Source: Chrysomallon squamiferum | Lineage: Eukaryota; Mollusca; Gastropoda; Neomphalida; Peltospiridae | Direction: 5' to 3' | DNA length: 64,000 nucleotides | Assembly: GCA_012295275.1 (NCBI GenBank) | Contig: CM022672.1 | Coordinates: forward strand, 18,719,894 to 18,783,893 | The notes under the pieces: generated by a model | Database searches by the model: none | Told to the model about the DNA's origin: nothing | What the model saw: only the letters and a program-made list of their open reading frames with translations | Position numbers and translations under genes: made by a program | Shown: piece by piece, positions 39,916-56,365 of the stretch | Layout: every line of letters starts with the position of its first letter | Position numbering within the stretch: position 1 is the first letter of the stretch

Positions 39916-40680
39916 TTCCACAACTGCACACTCCCATTTTAACTGAATGCGAAAAATAATTACAGAAAATGTAATACAGGTAATACCAATAGCAAATACC
40001 TTCATTACATTATTTTATTTTATTTATTTTTTGTTGGAAAATTCTCAGTCTGCTAGAAATAATTTTAGTTAGGCTAACGAATAGTCACGAACAGCTTTGC
40101 AACGTTTAGCAATGTTTTCACAGCTAACCAATACTGGAAAACCTTTCCCCAAATACGTGTGTGTTTTCTAAAACGAACAAGTCGAATCGATAACCGCGCT
40201 GTTTAAACTTAACTCGATGATAGAGTTCTTCTCGCAAAATAAACAGAAGATGTTAATACTGTCGTTTTAAATAACATATCTCAAACGAGTAAGGGCCGAG
40301 ATGAATCTATAAGTCACTGCGAATACTATTAAAGTGCCGTGATAACCTTTCAATAATTTAGCATCGGTTACTCATGTGAAAAGCAAATTCTAAGAGGTAA
40401 ATAAAACTAGTGTAGGATTTTTTTTTTTATTTTATCGTGAGTCTGCAGCTGTAATTGACTGTCAAAATGCATATAATGAGTCGCCATTGTGAAGACGTGT
40501 TTCTAATTTATCAATAACAAGAAGAAACGATTTCGATTTTAATGACAGCAGTCTGGAGGTCAGAGGTCAAGAAACTGGCAAGATCGTAGACTGATAGACG
40601 CAAATGTATATAAAGATTTATAGACAGATATAAATACACAGTAAGTGATAGATTATGTCGACGCACAAATGCATTACCTG
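39916..40680. other. Intron sequence without recognised features
   Basis: No repeat or exon recognised. Confidence 0.55.
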
Positions 40681-40689
40681 GATCCACAC

Positions 40690-41005
40690 GATTATATATG
40701 TATATATGTATTCAGACACACATTATATGTACACATACTTACATACACATAGATACATACATATATACAAACATACATATATCATACATATAAATAAATA
40801 CACAAATATCATACATACATATACATACTTGTTATATACCTGCATACATACATACAAACATACATATATTCATACATATACCTACTTGTTACATACATAT
40901 ATACATACATACATACATACATACATACATACATACATACATACATACATACATACATACATTCATACATATACCTACTTGTTATATACCTACATACATC
41001 CTTAT
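40690..41005 (+). repeat. (ATAC)n microsatellite
   Basis: CATA tetranucleotides with the longer insert ACCTACTTGTTATATACC or a variant near 40828, 40880 and 40972, pointing to duplicated blocks. Confidence 0.92.
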
Positions 41006-41399
41006 GCACGTAGGTAGGCTGCATGAATGGAAAACAAATTATTCCCGTTAAATCCCCTTGTGGTCTGATAACACAAACTGTAGCACAGGTTCAGATGAGG
41101 TGAAGATAAAGTTTATTGTATAAACACTCGGCGAATCGCAAACGGCAGTTTCTAACGAGGTTATCACTAAAAATTATTTAGATTTCTCCTGGCAGTTCCC
41201 AAGCCTCGTGGTAGCTGCTTGGAGTAATTGATCAAACTTAATTCTCTTAATAAAAAAAAAAATTAAAATATAGCCTATGATAGAGAATAGGGAATGAGAA
41301 TCGTTTAAAGCTACAAACGTAAAGTATACTGTAAACGTAAATTTCCAATCGTATATTATTTTTATTTGAAGTAATCTTTATTTTTTTATATATTTTAGT

Positions 41400-41685
<286 letters not shown>

Positions 41686-42600
41686 GGTAATGATATGGAT
41701 TACGTTTCTCTCACGGGCTTCTCAGTGACAAAAATCTGAAATTTCTGATATAATATGACAGTTTTACGATGAAGCATGATAAACTGTTCCATTTATAACA
41801 ACATATATCTTTCTTTTCACCAACAGAACCCTAGTATACGGCAATGGCTGGAACGGGGAAAAAAAGGTAAACCGGTTCATTTCGGGGTGGGAAGGGGGAA
41901 TAGCGTGCATCACATCACCGATCTTCCAACGAACTAAATCAGTACATTATCAACCAGAGAAATTGAAAAAAAAAAAAAAAAAAATTTGAAAAAAAAAAAA
42001 AAAAAAAAAAAAACACAAAAAAAAACAACCACATAATATATAAAAGTACCTAAAACTATATTCTTTAAAAAAAAAAAAATTTTATCATTACTTCTTTAAC
42101 TGTTTAGCCATAACAAAAACAAAAGAAAACGTTGATGCCAAACAAAACAAAATAATCATTTCAGGGAATGACTGTAATTCTCACACTGTCATCTTCGATA
42201 AAATCAGCGCTATGTTAAATACGTCACATGCGCGGCTAGTGATCGTTTGATTCGAAATTATTTCTGGAACACATGACAATTTTCCGACATCTTGAACTCT
42301 GCTTGTGTTATTATCGGATTAGTTAGAGCACCACAGTTTCTGATAACCCGGTGAAGCCGTGCTTGAAAAAATACTGACAACTGGAATTAAAAAGTATTCA
42401 GTTTTTGGTATTTACTTTTTCACAAACTTCACGTTGCTTAGATGTTTATCTAATAAATGCCTGCGTCTTTCTTTTTCTTTTTTTTATCTTGCTATTTTTA
42501 AACTTTAATTTTTTTTTTTTTTTTTTTATTTTTTTTTTAATGTTTTCAAACAAAATAATTTATTAATACTGTTGTAATTGATGTTATAATTACTATTGTT
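41686..42600. other. Intron sequence with A and T runs
   Basis: A-rich at 41965-42015 and T-rich at 42508-42540. No exon recognised. Confidence 0.55.
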
Positions 42601-42603
42601 GTT

Positions 42604-42613
42604 GTTACTGTTA

Positions 42614-42661
<48 letters not shown>

Positions 42662-42675
42662 CATTATTATTATTT
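42604..42675 (+). repeat. (ATT)n, about 22 units
   Basis: Near-perfect trinucleotide run. Confidence 0.93.
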
Positions 42676-42837
42676 GTCTTTCTATTGTAATTAGTTATAC
42701 CTGCTCATCATACTTTCTAATAATGTCGTATTGTGTCTTTTGATTCATCACATTCACTTGCGCTAAATTTTTCAGTTTTAGGATTTTATTTTATTTTCTG
42801 CTTTAAGATCTATTTAATTCTGAAATAATACACAGTG

Positions 42838-42851
42838 TACGTATATATACA

Positions 42852-42887
<36 letters not shown>

Positions 42888-42955
42888 TATATGTATATGT
42901 ATATGTATGTATGTATGTATTGTAAGCATATATATATATATATTTATTTATTTAC
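42838..42955 (+). repeat. (TACA)n, TA and (TGTA)n
   Basis: CATA units followed by their complement GTAT around a TA centre, a palindromic arrangement. Confidence 0.9.
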
Positions 42956-43229
42956 ATTTCCTTTACCACATAAAAGTATACAAACGAGTGTGTGATGAAT
43001 GTTTAAAGAGATCTGTTATTAATTGGACATGAGGTTAATAAGTCACCTCAGTAAGATGAATTCTGTAGTTGTTTTTCTGACAGCAGTTCCATTAAAAAAA
43101 GGTTTTACCAGGAAGTAATTTCTTCCTGAAAAGAAAAACGTAATAGCCTGGTGCATATAGCCTATCATTGTATGTTGATAATTACGAGGATGTAAATGAG
43201 ACTAAACAATTTATAATTCTTTATACCGT

Positions 43230-43244
43230 AAAGAATTATGCATG

Positions 43245-43276
<32 letters not shown>

Positions 43277-43440
43277 TGTATGTATGTATGTGTATGTATG
43301 TATGTATGTATTTATGTATGTATGAAAAATGTATGCGTGTATGTTTGTATGTTTGTATGTATTTATGTATTTATATATGTACGAACATTCGAACGTATGT
43401 ACATATATATGACTGTATGTATGTGTGTGTATTTATAAGA
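43230..43440 (+). repeat. (TATG)n microsatellite
   Basis: Perfect units at 43237-43290, then variants with TTTG and TTTA. Confidence 0.93.
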
Positions 43441-44560
43441 ATCTATAACAATATGCATAAGTATGTCTGAATATGTGGCGAGTTCTTACATACTTGTATG
43501 TTTTATTCATATGTATACGAATTGGTCAGGTTTTATATTTACATATAAATAATATTGGTTTTTATTTATGTTTTTATGTTTAACACTAAATACTGTCACA
43601 CTGAAATTTAGTCTGAGATCACTGATTACAAACTGTATTACTAGATAATGTATATATATATGGTCACTGCTACCTCCTGTTATTCTAACAGGGTCAGTGA
43701 GAAGTGAGGATACTGGACTGATTTAATATTGGTGTGATTCTTAAACAGGTTATTGACTCAGCAATTCAATAAAATTCGCCACAGTGCTGCAATGAAGTCG
43801 TATTCTTTGCTTATTCAGAGCAGCTATAAAACGTCGGCCGTCACCGACATTGAAATTAATCATATTTGTGTTATGTTAACGACACAGATGAAAAGAAGTA
43901 ACACGACGCTTTGTATAAAAAGTAGCTTTCTCCACAGTAAAGTCAATTCCGGCACAGTTCAACTGTCTTGCGCAGACAGCTAAAATATTGCCCATGACAG
44001 ATGTCTTTGGTAAAAGTGCTATAAAAGTGTTTTGCTAAAACACGGCTTTATCTAGAACAAACTGCAATAGAAGGTTTTATGACATCTTCCTTTTTAGGGT
44101 GTCACTAGATAATTGTCTCCAAACAACTAGATGGCAGCCATTTTGAATTTATGCAAACTAGTTTACTTCCGTTAGACCGATTTTGTCCGAATTTGGTGTT
44201 GATTCAGAGTGACCCTCGCTCCCTCGACAAAAAAACTATAAATTAATTTATAGGTTTGACATTTAATAACAGGTCATACAAAATGTTTTGAGTTATTGAA
44301 AAAAAAAGAACAAACAAACAAACAAAGAACAGAAAAAGAACTCAGAAAAGCAGAAAAGAAACATTTATTTATTACAGCAAAGTTAGTCGCGTCAAGGAAT
44401 TGATCCAAAATTTAGGGGGGAAAAAAGATGTAAAATGTGACTTCAGAGATTCGTTAATTTTTTTTTTTTTTTAGCAAAATTGCTTAATGAATTGATCTAG
44501 ATCTGTCTATAGTGTCTTCTACAACCATATATATTTTTATTTATTTATTATCACTGAAAG
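43441..44560. other. Intron sequence; possible old transposon fragment near 44.1 kb
   Basis: ACTAGATGGCAGCCATTTTG (44128-44147) followed by CCGATTTTGTCCGAATTTGG (44178-44197) has the look of dispersed-repeat sequence seen in invertebrate genomes. No termini or coding remnant are visible. The frame at 43753-43983 shows no domain. Confidence 0.35.
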
Positions 44561-44574
44561 ATGAGTCTTGGCAG

Positions 44575-44792
44575 GCAGTCGAAACGTAGTCTCGGTAACG
44601 AGGTAACGCGAAGACCAATTAGACCCTTTATGACATCATTTAGAACGTAACGAAACGGTAAAGCGACGTTACGGAAATGAACGAGTCTAGTGATTTGTGT
44701 TAGAAACGTGAAGATAACACCAGACGTCTGAAATACCGTCACGTGAATCGTAAATAAACGAGAATCTACGAATAATGTTACGTACATATCCT
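44575..44792. promoter_or_regulatory. Compact CpG-dense patch inside the intron
   Basis: I count about 21 CpGs in roughly 215 bp at only moderate G+C, well above what this AT-rich composition predicts. AACG, ACGT and ACGA words dominate. The minus strand is open for 78 codons, but the product has no recognisable domain. An enhancer, internal promoter or decayed repeat are all possible. Confidence 0.3.
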
Positions 44793-45670
44793 AACAGAAA
44801 GTAGATAAATGACTTGGCTATGTTTTGTTTTTTTCCTTCTTTTCATGTTTCATTTTTTTTATTTATTTTTTTTTTATTTTATTTTTGTATAACTATTTGT
44901 ATATATGTATTTATTCTCTGAAAGTAAAATATTTGTTAAGTTCTGTATTTATTTATTCACTCAGTCAGTGAGTTACTCAATAATTCTTTAAATTAGTTAT
45001 AAAATTTAATCATGTATAAGATCTACACATAAGTATTTTCAAGTTGACAAGACATTTCGAGGAAAAGCATTTTACAGACAATCCCCGATATATGGCTCAA
45101 AAGTTTACTTTTTCTGTTAATAGTATACTGAGAAGTGTATGCTTTCGCTTCAGTAGGATTTCACAAAACCACATGTTTACGTATGTGGGGAGGGGGGGTA
45201 TTTGTAATCATTTTTAACAACGTGGCATGATATACTGAAGTCATTTTTTTATATATCAAACTTAAAATGACGTTAAAAGACTCCATAAAGAATTTTCTTC
45301 AAAGTCTTTCGACTTCTCTGTAATATCCTGTATTAGAAATGAATTGCAAAATATCGTAAAACTATGGAAATAAGACGTTGCATGTTAAGCCAGTGTAATT
45401 CAGTTGCTGGTTATTTTGGCGATGGTTCATGACTTTAATCAGCTCACGACCCCACAAAAAGCTTGAATTCGAAACAATAAATTCACCTGTCTAGACTGCA
45501 TGTCCTTCGAGCAGAGCCATGAAATTACATTATTTTTCATTTTTTACAAAAGAAAAAAACATGACATAAAAATATGATTAAACTATGGTAAATAATGTTA
45601 GTATTTTCTTTTATGAAAATTGGTGTTTAAATCGAAGATTAGTGTGATAAAATAAAATAAAAATATTAAA
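44793..45670. other. Intron sequence without recognised features
   Basis: T-rich near 44850-44885; nothing else. Confidence 0.55.
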
Positions 45671-45673
45671 AGT

Positions 45674-45691
45674 TATAATAATAATAATAAC

Positions 45692-45738
<47 letters not shown>
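45674..45738 (+). repeat. (AAT)n, about 21 units
   Basis: Trinucleotide run with one AAC. Confidence 0.93.
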
Positions 45739-45739
<1 letters not shown>

Positions 45740-47090
45740 GCATTATCCTAATTTAAAAGCGTTTCTGTTTATGAAAAATTATATTTTTTCTCAGGTAATG
45801 TCACACCCAGATGTACAGTCTCCCGCTTATACATACGTAAATGTACAAACCAACTTCCATGGGTATTTTGTACACAAGTATTTTATTATTATTATTATTA
45901 TTATTACAGAGGTGTTCAGACAGTACAAACAGTAGAATCATCCTTATCATTATCGGTAGCAATAGCAGCAGCAGTAGTAATGATTATATTAGAAGGTACT
46001 GTAGTTATTGCTATTGAGGTTATTGTTTTTATTCTTTATCATTAACACCGTCATCAATGGTATATAGTATTGCCTTTTTATGTTAACATATTTTAATTTT
46101 ACTTAGTTATATTAACCTGTTACTGCTAAGTCCTTTTAGTGTACTGGTTGTGTTTTTCTGTTTGTTGTACTCAGTATTGCAGATTCTTTCCATCAGATAA
46201 AGAAAAGAATACGCAAACACTCCAGATTGATTTGTTTTGTAAGGTCATCACTAAACCAAAACCTAAATTTGAAACCGCAAAAACCATTAACATCAAAACG
46301 TGTGGAGGTGTTGCTAAACCAAAATTCATCTAGTCAGTCAGTATGTCACATAAATAACCCAGAAACATCAGTCATCCAAATATGATATATACAGACGTAT
46401 ACATCAACTACTGTTATGGATTCCCATTTTTCAAGCAACAGAAAAATTTAATTTACCAAACAGTCATTGATCGACGTGTCTCCCACGTCTCTAACTGAGT
46501 AGATCTTGCTCGAGTCTTATCAAAACTGCATCTGCGATAGATTTGTAATGGCGTGCGCGTGCAGACGTGACAACCAAGAGGACGAGAGAAGAGAAAAACG
46601 TCCGTGGTCAGATATGCTCCGTCAGTGTACGTAAGTGGCCTTTGCAGACGGTGTCAGTTTGAAATCTGGATTCGTTTTATCGCTTCGGTGGCCAGTGATT
46701 AATGCATGCAAACCCCAAGTTGATATTAAAAACTCCTCTGTCTGGGAACGTTATCAGTCTTAGACCTGTGGGAAATCTCCGCCGTTTAGGGCCAACCTAC
46801 TCTACTCTGCCCGGTTTCCCACATACAAGATGGCGTGCTGCCATAAGCTACGTAACAACGTATCATTTTTCAAGGATAACAATCTCAAAGACCTTGTTTT
46901 TTGTTTTTTTAGCGTGTTTCTCAAAAGCTTGCTCTAATTAGCACGTTCGTGTTTTCACTCATTCACTGTCTTTGGACGAGTTGAAAAACAAAACACCTAC
47001 ATCATGTTCTACTTTAAATGCAGCGGTTATTACCTTTATGTGATTCAGTATTATAATATTAGAAAGAAAACTAATGTATGATGTGAATCA
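45739..47090. other. Intron sequence, partly GC-richer
   Basis: 46480-46870 has higher G+C and several CpGs. The frame at 46702-46941 shows no domain. No splice-framed exon could be supported. Confidence 0.45.
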
Positions 47091-47100
47091 CAGGACAGCC

Positions 47101-47672
47101 TAATGTATTATCTCTAATGTATTGTCTCTAATTTATTATCTCTAATTTATAATCTCTAATTTACTGTCTCTAATTAATGTATTATCTCTAATGTATTGTC
47201 TCTAATTTATTATCTCTAATTTATTGTCTCTAATTTATTATCTCTAATTTACTGTCTCTAATTTATCGTCTCTAATGAATTATCTCTAATGTATTGTCTG
47301 TAATTTATTATCTCAAATTTATTGTCTCTAATTTATCGTCTTTCATTTATTATCTCTAATTTATTATCTCTAACTTATTGTCTCTAATTTATTATCTCTA
47401 ATTTATTCTCTAATTTATTCTCTAATTTATTCTATAATTTATTGTCCATAATTTATTATCTCTAATTTATAATCTCTAACGTATTGCCTCCAACTTATCT
47501 CTATTTATTGTCTCTAATTTATTATCTCTAATTTATTCTCTAATATACTGTCTATAATTTATTATCTCTAATGTATTATCTGTAATTTATGGTCTCTAAC
47601 TTATTGTCTCTAACTTATCTCTATTTGTTATCTCTAATTTGTTGTCTCTAATTTGTTTTCTCTAATTTATTA
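47101..47672 (+). repeat. 14-bp minisatellite, about 40 copies
   Basis: The unit is TCTCTAATTTATTR, with variants at positions 9-13 and occasional 10- to 18-bp units. It ends abruptly before TTACGTTTATAC. Confidence 0.9.
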
Positions 47673-47944
47673 CGTTTATACTTTGTGCATTATTACGTAA
47701 AAATATGCAATTTTAATCTTACAAAAATAATTTTGTATTATTATTATTATTTTTATTATAAATTATCAGAACATTATAATAAAAATATAAATAAGAAATA
47801 CATCTAGAAAAATACAGCCTTTGTTTACTAATTAATTAATTTTGAAATAACAGTACGGGTAATTTTATGACAAATTTGCATCATGTTACTGCCGCCATTG
47901 CCAGGGTTTGCATCTTCTCTTTCTGACACCAGAAACCAATGTCA

Positions 47945-47987
47945 TTATTATTAGTAGTAGTAATAATAGTAGTAGTAGTAGTAGTAA

Positions 47988-48020
<33 letters not shown>

Positions 48021-48054
48021 CAGTATGAAGTGTCATTATTATTAGTAGTAATAA

Positions 48055-48121
<67 letters not shown>
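47945..48121 (+). repeat. (TAG)n microsatellite, duplicated block
   Basis: Two TAG arrays, each introduced by GTCATTATTATTAGTAGTA and followed by TATGAAGTGT, with 48023-48132 repeating the layout of 47940-48032. The second array is longer and nearly perfect. Confidence 0.93.
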
Positions 48122-48125
<4 letters not shown>

Positions 48126-49315
48126 TGAAGTGTTGCTTAGAAATCATTCTGCTGACTTTATAAAAATCCGAGGGATGGTCGGATTCATAATCAAACTTTT
48201 TCTATGCAGTCACTGGAATTTTCCATTGTGTCAAATGTTTTTAAAAGATTATGGTATGTACTTTTCTATGTTAATATATCAATCTATCTATCTCTCTATT
48301 ATCCCAAGCTGGCGGAGAACAGTTCAGAATTACATTTTGATGGATATCGCTGGTTCTCCGCCAGAGATAGGTCTGTATCGTTTTTCGTCGAGTTCAAAAC
48401 ATGTCACGTTTTAATCAACTGGCTATTACGTCACTATCTGGTCAATTCACACTTGTCCGAAGATTTCCGAATCTGTGGTTTGTGATTCTCGGGTTTCTTT
48501 TTGTGTCGCGTGTATGTACGGCTGACTGTGTGGTACTTTTTATGTTACCAGCGAACTTGAAAATGACCGATGTAAAGGAATGTAAAGCCAAAATTATTGT
48601 TAAATGTTTATACTAGCCGGAATTTGCCAAAGAAACGATACAGATCTATCTGTGCGTCCAAACGTCCGTCAGAGCTGTTCCTCGGGCTATCTGTCTGTCT
48701 ATCTGTCTTGTTTTCTTTCTGTTTGTCAGTCAAACTGATTAAGCGGCAGCTGTTTGGTTTTTTCTCACCTTCATTAACCATATCAGCCTTAACCACGTCT
48801 TTATACCACAGTCTGCGACTCTAAATAGAACTGCAAAATTACAAATACGTCGAACGTGTCTTTAAATATAACATTTCTTTCTTCTTTAACGTTTTATTTG
48901 AGGAACAGAGCTCGGTACGGCAACAAGAACTCAAGAACTCAGATCCAACGTAAAAGCAATGGTCTAACGAATGCACTGGTCACGACTGAAGACGCTGTTA
49001 AGTTTGCTAATGATGTCCAACCAGACATTCCTCATCTGTAACCACAGCTAGTAATTAGGATAGTAAAAACAATTTATTTTTCGGAAGCTGCGCGCCTACT
49101 ACACCGGGAAAGCGCCGTTTGTGTTGCAGTTTCGCCGCTTTGCATTTCCTATAACAACAGTTCACGTGTTATTTTAATGATAGAGTTTTCGCTGCCTATG
49201 GCAAAACTATCGATGCATGAATTAATGTGATTCAGAAACGAGGCGTATTCAATCAACAATATTCGTTATTAAGAAAGCATGTATATGAATACATATATAG
49301 ATAGAAAAATCTATA
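48122..49315. other. Intron sequence without recognised genes
   Basis: Mixed composition. Several overlapping frames (48130-48485) share no known domain and look like chance. Confidence 0.5.
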
Positions 49316-49333
49316 GCTCGACAGATAGACAGG

Positions 49334-49364
<31 letters not shown>

Positions 49365-49400
49365 GCAGATGGGCAGACAGATATATAGATATATAGTTAG
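49316..49400 (+). repeat. (GACA)/(GATA)n
   Basis: GACA core with flanking degenerate GATA units. Confidence 0.9.
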
Positions 49401-49472
49401 ATATGTACATACATTTTTGATGTTTGTTAAAGAGATAATTGCGTCTCAAATTGTATATTCGAAGCTTCTGTG

Positions 49473-49474
<2 letters not shown>

Positions 49475-49546
<72 letters not shown>
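49475..49546 (+). repeat. (TC)n, 36 units
   Basis: Perfect dinucleotide run. Confidence 0.97.
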
Positions 49547-49551
<5 letters not shown>

Positions 49552-49995
49552 GATAATAAAATAAAAATTCACAAGACACAGCATTTTGTACTTTCGATCT
49601 TTCGTTTCAAAGTTGTTACGATCTAACGAGTCAAGAAATTTCATAATGGCATGCACAAATGACCTTCTTACCATTTCAAGTAATGATTTGGTAATATTAA
49701 ACCTATTTCAAACAACATCCAGTCTCTTTAAAATATTATCAAATTCCAAAACATTTCGTGTATTACCGTATTATTTACATTCATCGGGCAAATAGGCGTA
49801 ACACAGTACATTTCTCAAAAAGCAGCACTTAATTTTTCATAAGTTCAAGAAGGTATATATAAATATGTCTGGTGTCATGAATTTATAAAAACAAAACTGT
49901 TATTTCTTTCTGAAGTAGTCGGTCTAAAGAGGCTATTAAGAAAATAAATTAATATATTGATGTTCGTTGGAGAGAAAACTTTCCCTCTGGCTGTT
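49547..49995. other. Intron sequence without recognised features
   Basis: The 69-codon frame at 49586-49795 shows no domain. Confidence 0.55.
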
Positions 49996-50039
49996 ATGAT
50001 AGTTGTGGCGGTTGAAGTGGAAACAATAATAGCAAGTGT

Positions 50040-50303
50040 GTTGTTTATAGAAGTAGTAATACTAATAGTAGCTGAATAGTGATAATGATAATTAGAAACA
50101 GTAGTAACAGTAGCAGCAGTTGTAGTAGTACGCATGTTAGTAGGTAGTAATAATAGTAAAAACAGCAACAGCAGTAGAAGCAATAGCTATACAAGAAGTT
50201 GTAGTAGAAATAGTAGTGGTAGTAGTAGTAGTAGTAGTAGTAGAAAGTAGTAGTAGTAGTAGTAATAGTAGTAGTAGTAGTAGAAGTAGTAGTAGAAGTA
50301 GTA

Positions 50304-50392
<89 letters not shown>

Positions 50393-50470
50393 TTGAGCAG
50401 TAGTAGTAGCAGTAGTAGTAGTAGTAGTAGAAATAGTAGTAGTAGTAGTAGTAGTGGAATTAGTAGTAGG
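50040..50470 (+). repeat. (TAG)n array, about 430 bp including decayed flank
   Basis: Degenerate AGT/ACA units to 50213, then AGTAGT with AGA, AAG and AGC variants and a perfect core at 50308-50391. Confidence 0.93.
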
Positions 50471-50935
50471 CACGGTCGTTGTCACTGCATTTGGTGTCGT
50501 TCTAATAAACATCGCTTAAATATATTTTCCTGTATTATTACTGCTACTCGCACGTAAACGTGGGTGAATCTGATTGCTAATCGACTCCCATCAAATCAAA
50601 CATTCTCTGGTATGCGTCTTTGCAAGGCAACACGGACTCAGCAGCAGCCCACGGGTCTAATTAGGCAGTTAGCGATTTACGTGGAAGAATTAGCCATTTT
50701 GAAATGCACTTGTACGAGTCTCCCTTCAGCGATTAAACAGTCGGTGCAGTAGCGTGAAGTCAACATAGGTGCGTAGCGATACAAATCACGATCCCGTGGA
50801 GCCCACGTCCTCTTTCGTTGTTTATGTGCCGTGGGCCTCCGCTGCTTGGTACGTCACGACTGTGTGTATCTACAGACGATGTGTAGAATGTTCAGTTTTA
50901 CGCGTAACTTGTAAACATCGGATTAATTTTTATGT
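50471..50935. other. Intron sequence, GC-richer
   Basis: Higher G+C and CpG at 50560-50890, without a supportable exon. Frames at 50564-50752 and 50769-50990 show no domain. Confidence 0.45.
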
Positions 50936-50938
50936 TTT

Positions 50939-51265
50939 TTTGTGTGTGTGTGTGTGTGTGTGTGTGCGTATACGTGCACATATATATTAGTAGTAGCAGT
51001 AGTAGTAGTAGTAATAGTACCAGCAACAGCAATAGAAGTAATGGTAATAGTAGTAGCTGTTGCAGTAGTACTTATAACAGAGTATATATATAATTGTCGT
51101 CACAGTTGAAATAATAGAATCTTAACAGAAGTAGTAATTGTTGTTAATGTTTTTGATTTTGGCAATAGTGTGCGTTGTAATAGTAGTAGAGGTAGTAGTA
51201 GTTGATGTTGTTAATCTTGTTACAGTAGTAGTAGCAGTAGTAGTCGTAACAGCTGTAGTACCAGA
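50939..51265 (+). repeat. (GT)n and decayed AGT array
   Basis: (GT) at 50940-50966, then imperfect AGT/AGC/GTT triplets to about 51260. Confidence 0.85.
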
Positions 51266-53408
51266 GACGAGCAAAACAATAACGGCGATGATGATGGTCC
51301 AGGAATTGTTTATTATCTTCTAAACGTCATCTGATTTCATAATATTTACATTATCTTTGCAGTTTGCTTTTTACCCTTTTGTTTCAGTTTGCGTGATTCG
51401 AGAGATGCAAACTCATTAGCAGTTGGAATCATTTATCTAATTTAAAACTCGCTGGTCATCATTTATGCATATCCAGGGTGTGTAGGTGGCCTCGGGCGTT
51501 TAATTAATCAAATAAATGAAAATGTACGTGTCAGTTTGCCTAAGCAGCCGCGGTCACCTAAACAACGACCTCGGGAGTTGAAAGACAACTGAGGATTTGC
51601 CCAATGGCGTGGCATGCATAGCAAGCGAATAAATCAGCTTCTGCAAAACGTTTTTCTTCCAGGAATTGTCATTAACACTATGCAGATTGTGCCTCCTCAG
51701 TGCCCTCCGTGTTTGTAAAACCCTCTAACGATAATTGTCTAGATTAACCGAACGAGTTAAGTTAAAGCGCTGAAGTGAAATTTCTTGTTTTCTAACCTTC
51801 ACTTAGCCTTCTATCACTTCATCTTCGCAGATGTAAAGTTTTTTTTCTCGGTTTTTGCGCGTCTCAACATTGGGTGTTGACGGTTCATTGTTATTTTCGT
51901 TCAGTTATAAACAAAAAGCTTTTCCCGAAAAAAAAAAAAAATGGAAAAACGAAATTCGAGATTCTAATTCGTAAAGGATAAAGAGAGAGTGTAGGCTTAG
52001 ACGATTCTAGAATAACTCGTAATCTTTTAAGAAGATAACAAGAAAATTAAACTTTTTAAAAAGTAATTGATTTGCTTTGTTTGATCGAATAACTGGCTCT
52101 TTTCACTTTAGATTTACTTTAGTTCAAGCTAATAATTTTCTGTTGTTAACCATAACCTTGACCTTTTGCAAAAATTAAAATGCTAAAACAGCAGTAGCCT
52201 TGACCTTTAAAATGATACCTTTACTTTATTTGCAACAAATATTTGTAATACCACGTTACAAGAAAGACAGCTTTAACCTTGAAAAAAGTTCTGTTTTTCA
52301 GCAAATAGTTTTGATGAAAAATCATTTCAGCTACTAGGATTATCAGGCATAAAATCGTTTTTTTTTTTTTGGTTTTTTTATTTTATGATTTTAAAAAACA
52401 TTTTTGGTTTATTTTATTTTATTTTATAATTTCCTTTTTTATTGTTTTAATTTCTTGTTTAAGATTTGAATGACTGTTTTCGGATAGACAATCCCCGTTA
52501 TATATAATGTATTTGTGACTTCGAAATGGAGTTAATTTTTCTGCATATTAATAAAAAAAATTCTGTGGGTGTAGTACATTAAGCTGGTGTTAATAATAAT
52601 AGTAATAATAATAATAACAACAACCACAACAATAATAATAATAATAATATAGAAATGCCACACCTAATAAAAATAAGATTTCTGAAGTTTATTTTGGTCA
52701 ATATTTTGATACGTTCAGCCCTAGTTACATGTAATCTTCATTCAACATCGCGGTGAATGTTTAATCAGTAAGGATAAACGACAAAAGAAACAACGACCTT
52801 CGGATTGTTTGTTAGTTCAGACTCCCAGTTTACAGCAATTGTATATTCAGTCCGTGTTCTGCCTTATTATTAATTTCAGAATTCTATCTGCGTATTGTCT
52901 TGCCGTAAATTTAATGGAAATAAAAATTCAAATTTTCATATTTGCTTATGGTTTGAGACATGCGTGTAATGATGATGGTCATGGATTGCCAAATTACTTG
53001 CGTAGGATGGAAAACAAACGATTCAAAATCACAGTCACTGATGAGTATGGGAATAAAAGAAATACTTTGTTTATGTGAAAATTGACGAAGTGGGTGGCGA
53101 ATGTTTTATAATAATAAACAGCGCGACTGATACAAGATGTCAAAAGATAAACGTTATGTCAAATAAAAATACGTGTGCTGATGCCAGATGTAAACTAATT
53201 CCACACGTTGTGAGCACGAATATAAATAATATATATAATTTTTTTCTCTCTCTCTCTCTCAAAAGCTGTTGTTACTATCTGTCATTTCTATCAAAAAGTG
53301 AAAGTAAATAAGTAACAGATAAATAATCATAAATAATTAAATAAGAACTGTAATTTACTTTGTTATTCTCTCAATCCCACCCCATCCCACACTACATGCT
53401 TATTCGTG

Positions 53409-53410
<2 letters not shown>
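51266..53410. other. Intron sequence with a TGACCTT cluster
   Basis: TGACCTT or CCTTGA-type words recur at about 52149-52300 (see findings). AAT/AAC units at 52590-52650. The 89-codon frame at 52809-53078 starts at TTG and has no recognised domain. Confidence 0.5.
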
Positions 53411-53411
<1 letters not shown>

Positions 53412-53498
<87 letters not shown>

Positions 53499-53535
53499 GA
53501 CAGACAGACATACAGACATACAGAGAGAAAGACAG
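53412..53535 (+). repeat. (GA)n (about 37 units) then GACA/GAGA
   Basis: Perfect AG at 53412-53486, then CAGA and ACAT variants. Confidence 0.95.

Positions 53536-56365
<2,830 letters not shown>

Noticed and set aside
46702-46941. 79-codon frame in a GC-richer intron patch, considered as an exon
   Set aside because: No family resemblance and no convincing flanking splice sites in frame.
49249-49674. Frames with Arg-Glu or Ser-Leu runs over GA/TC tracts (also at 53.4 and 55.5 kb)
   Set aside because: Dinucleotide repeat translations; both strands are open for the same reason.
52809-53078. 89-codon plus-strand frame
   Set aside because: It starts at TTG and shows no domain.
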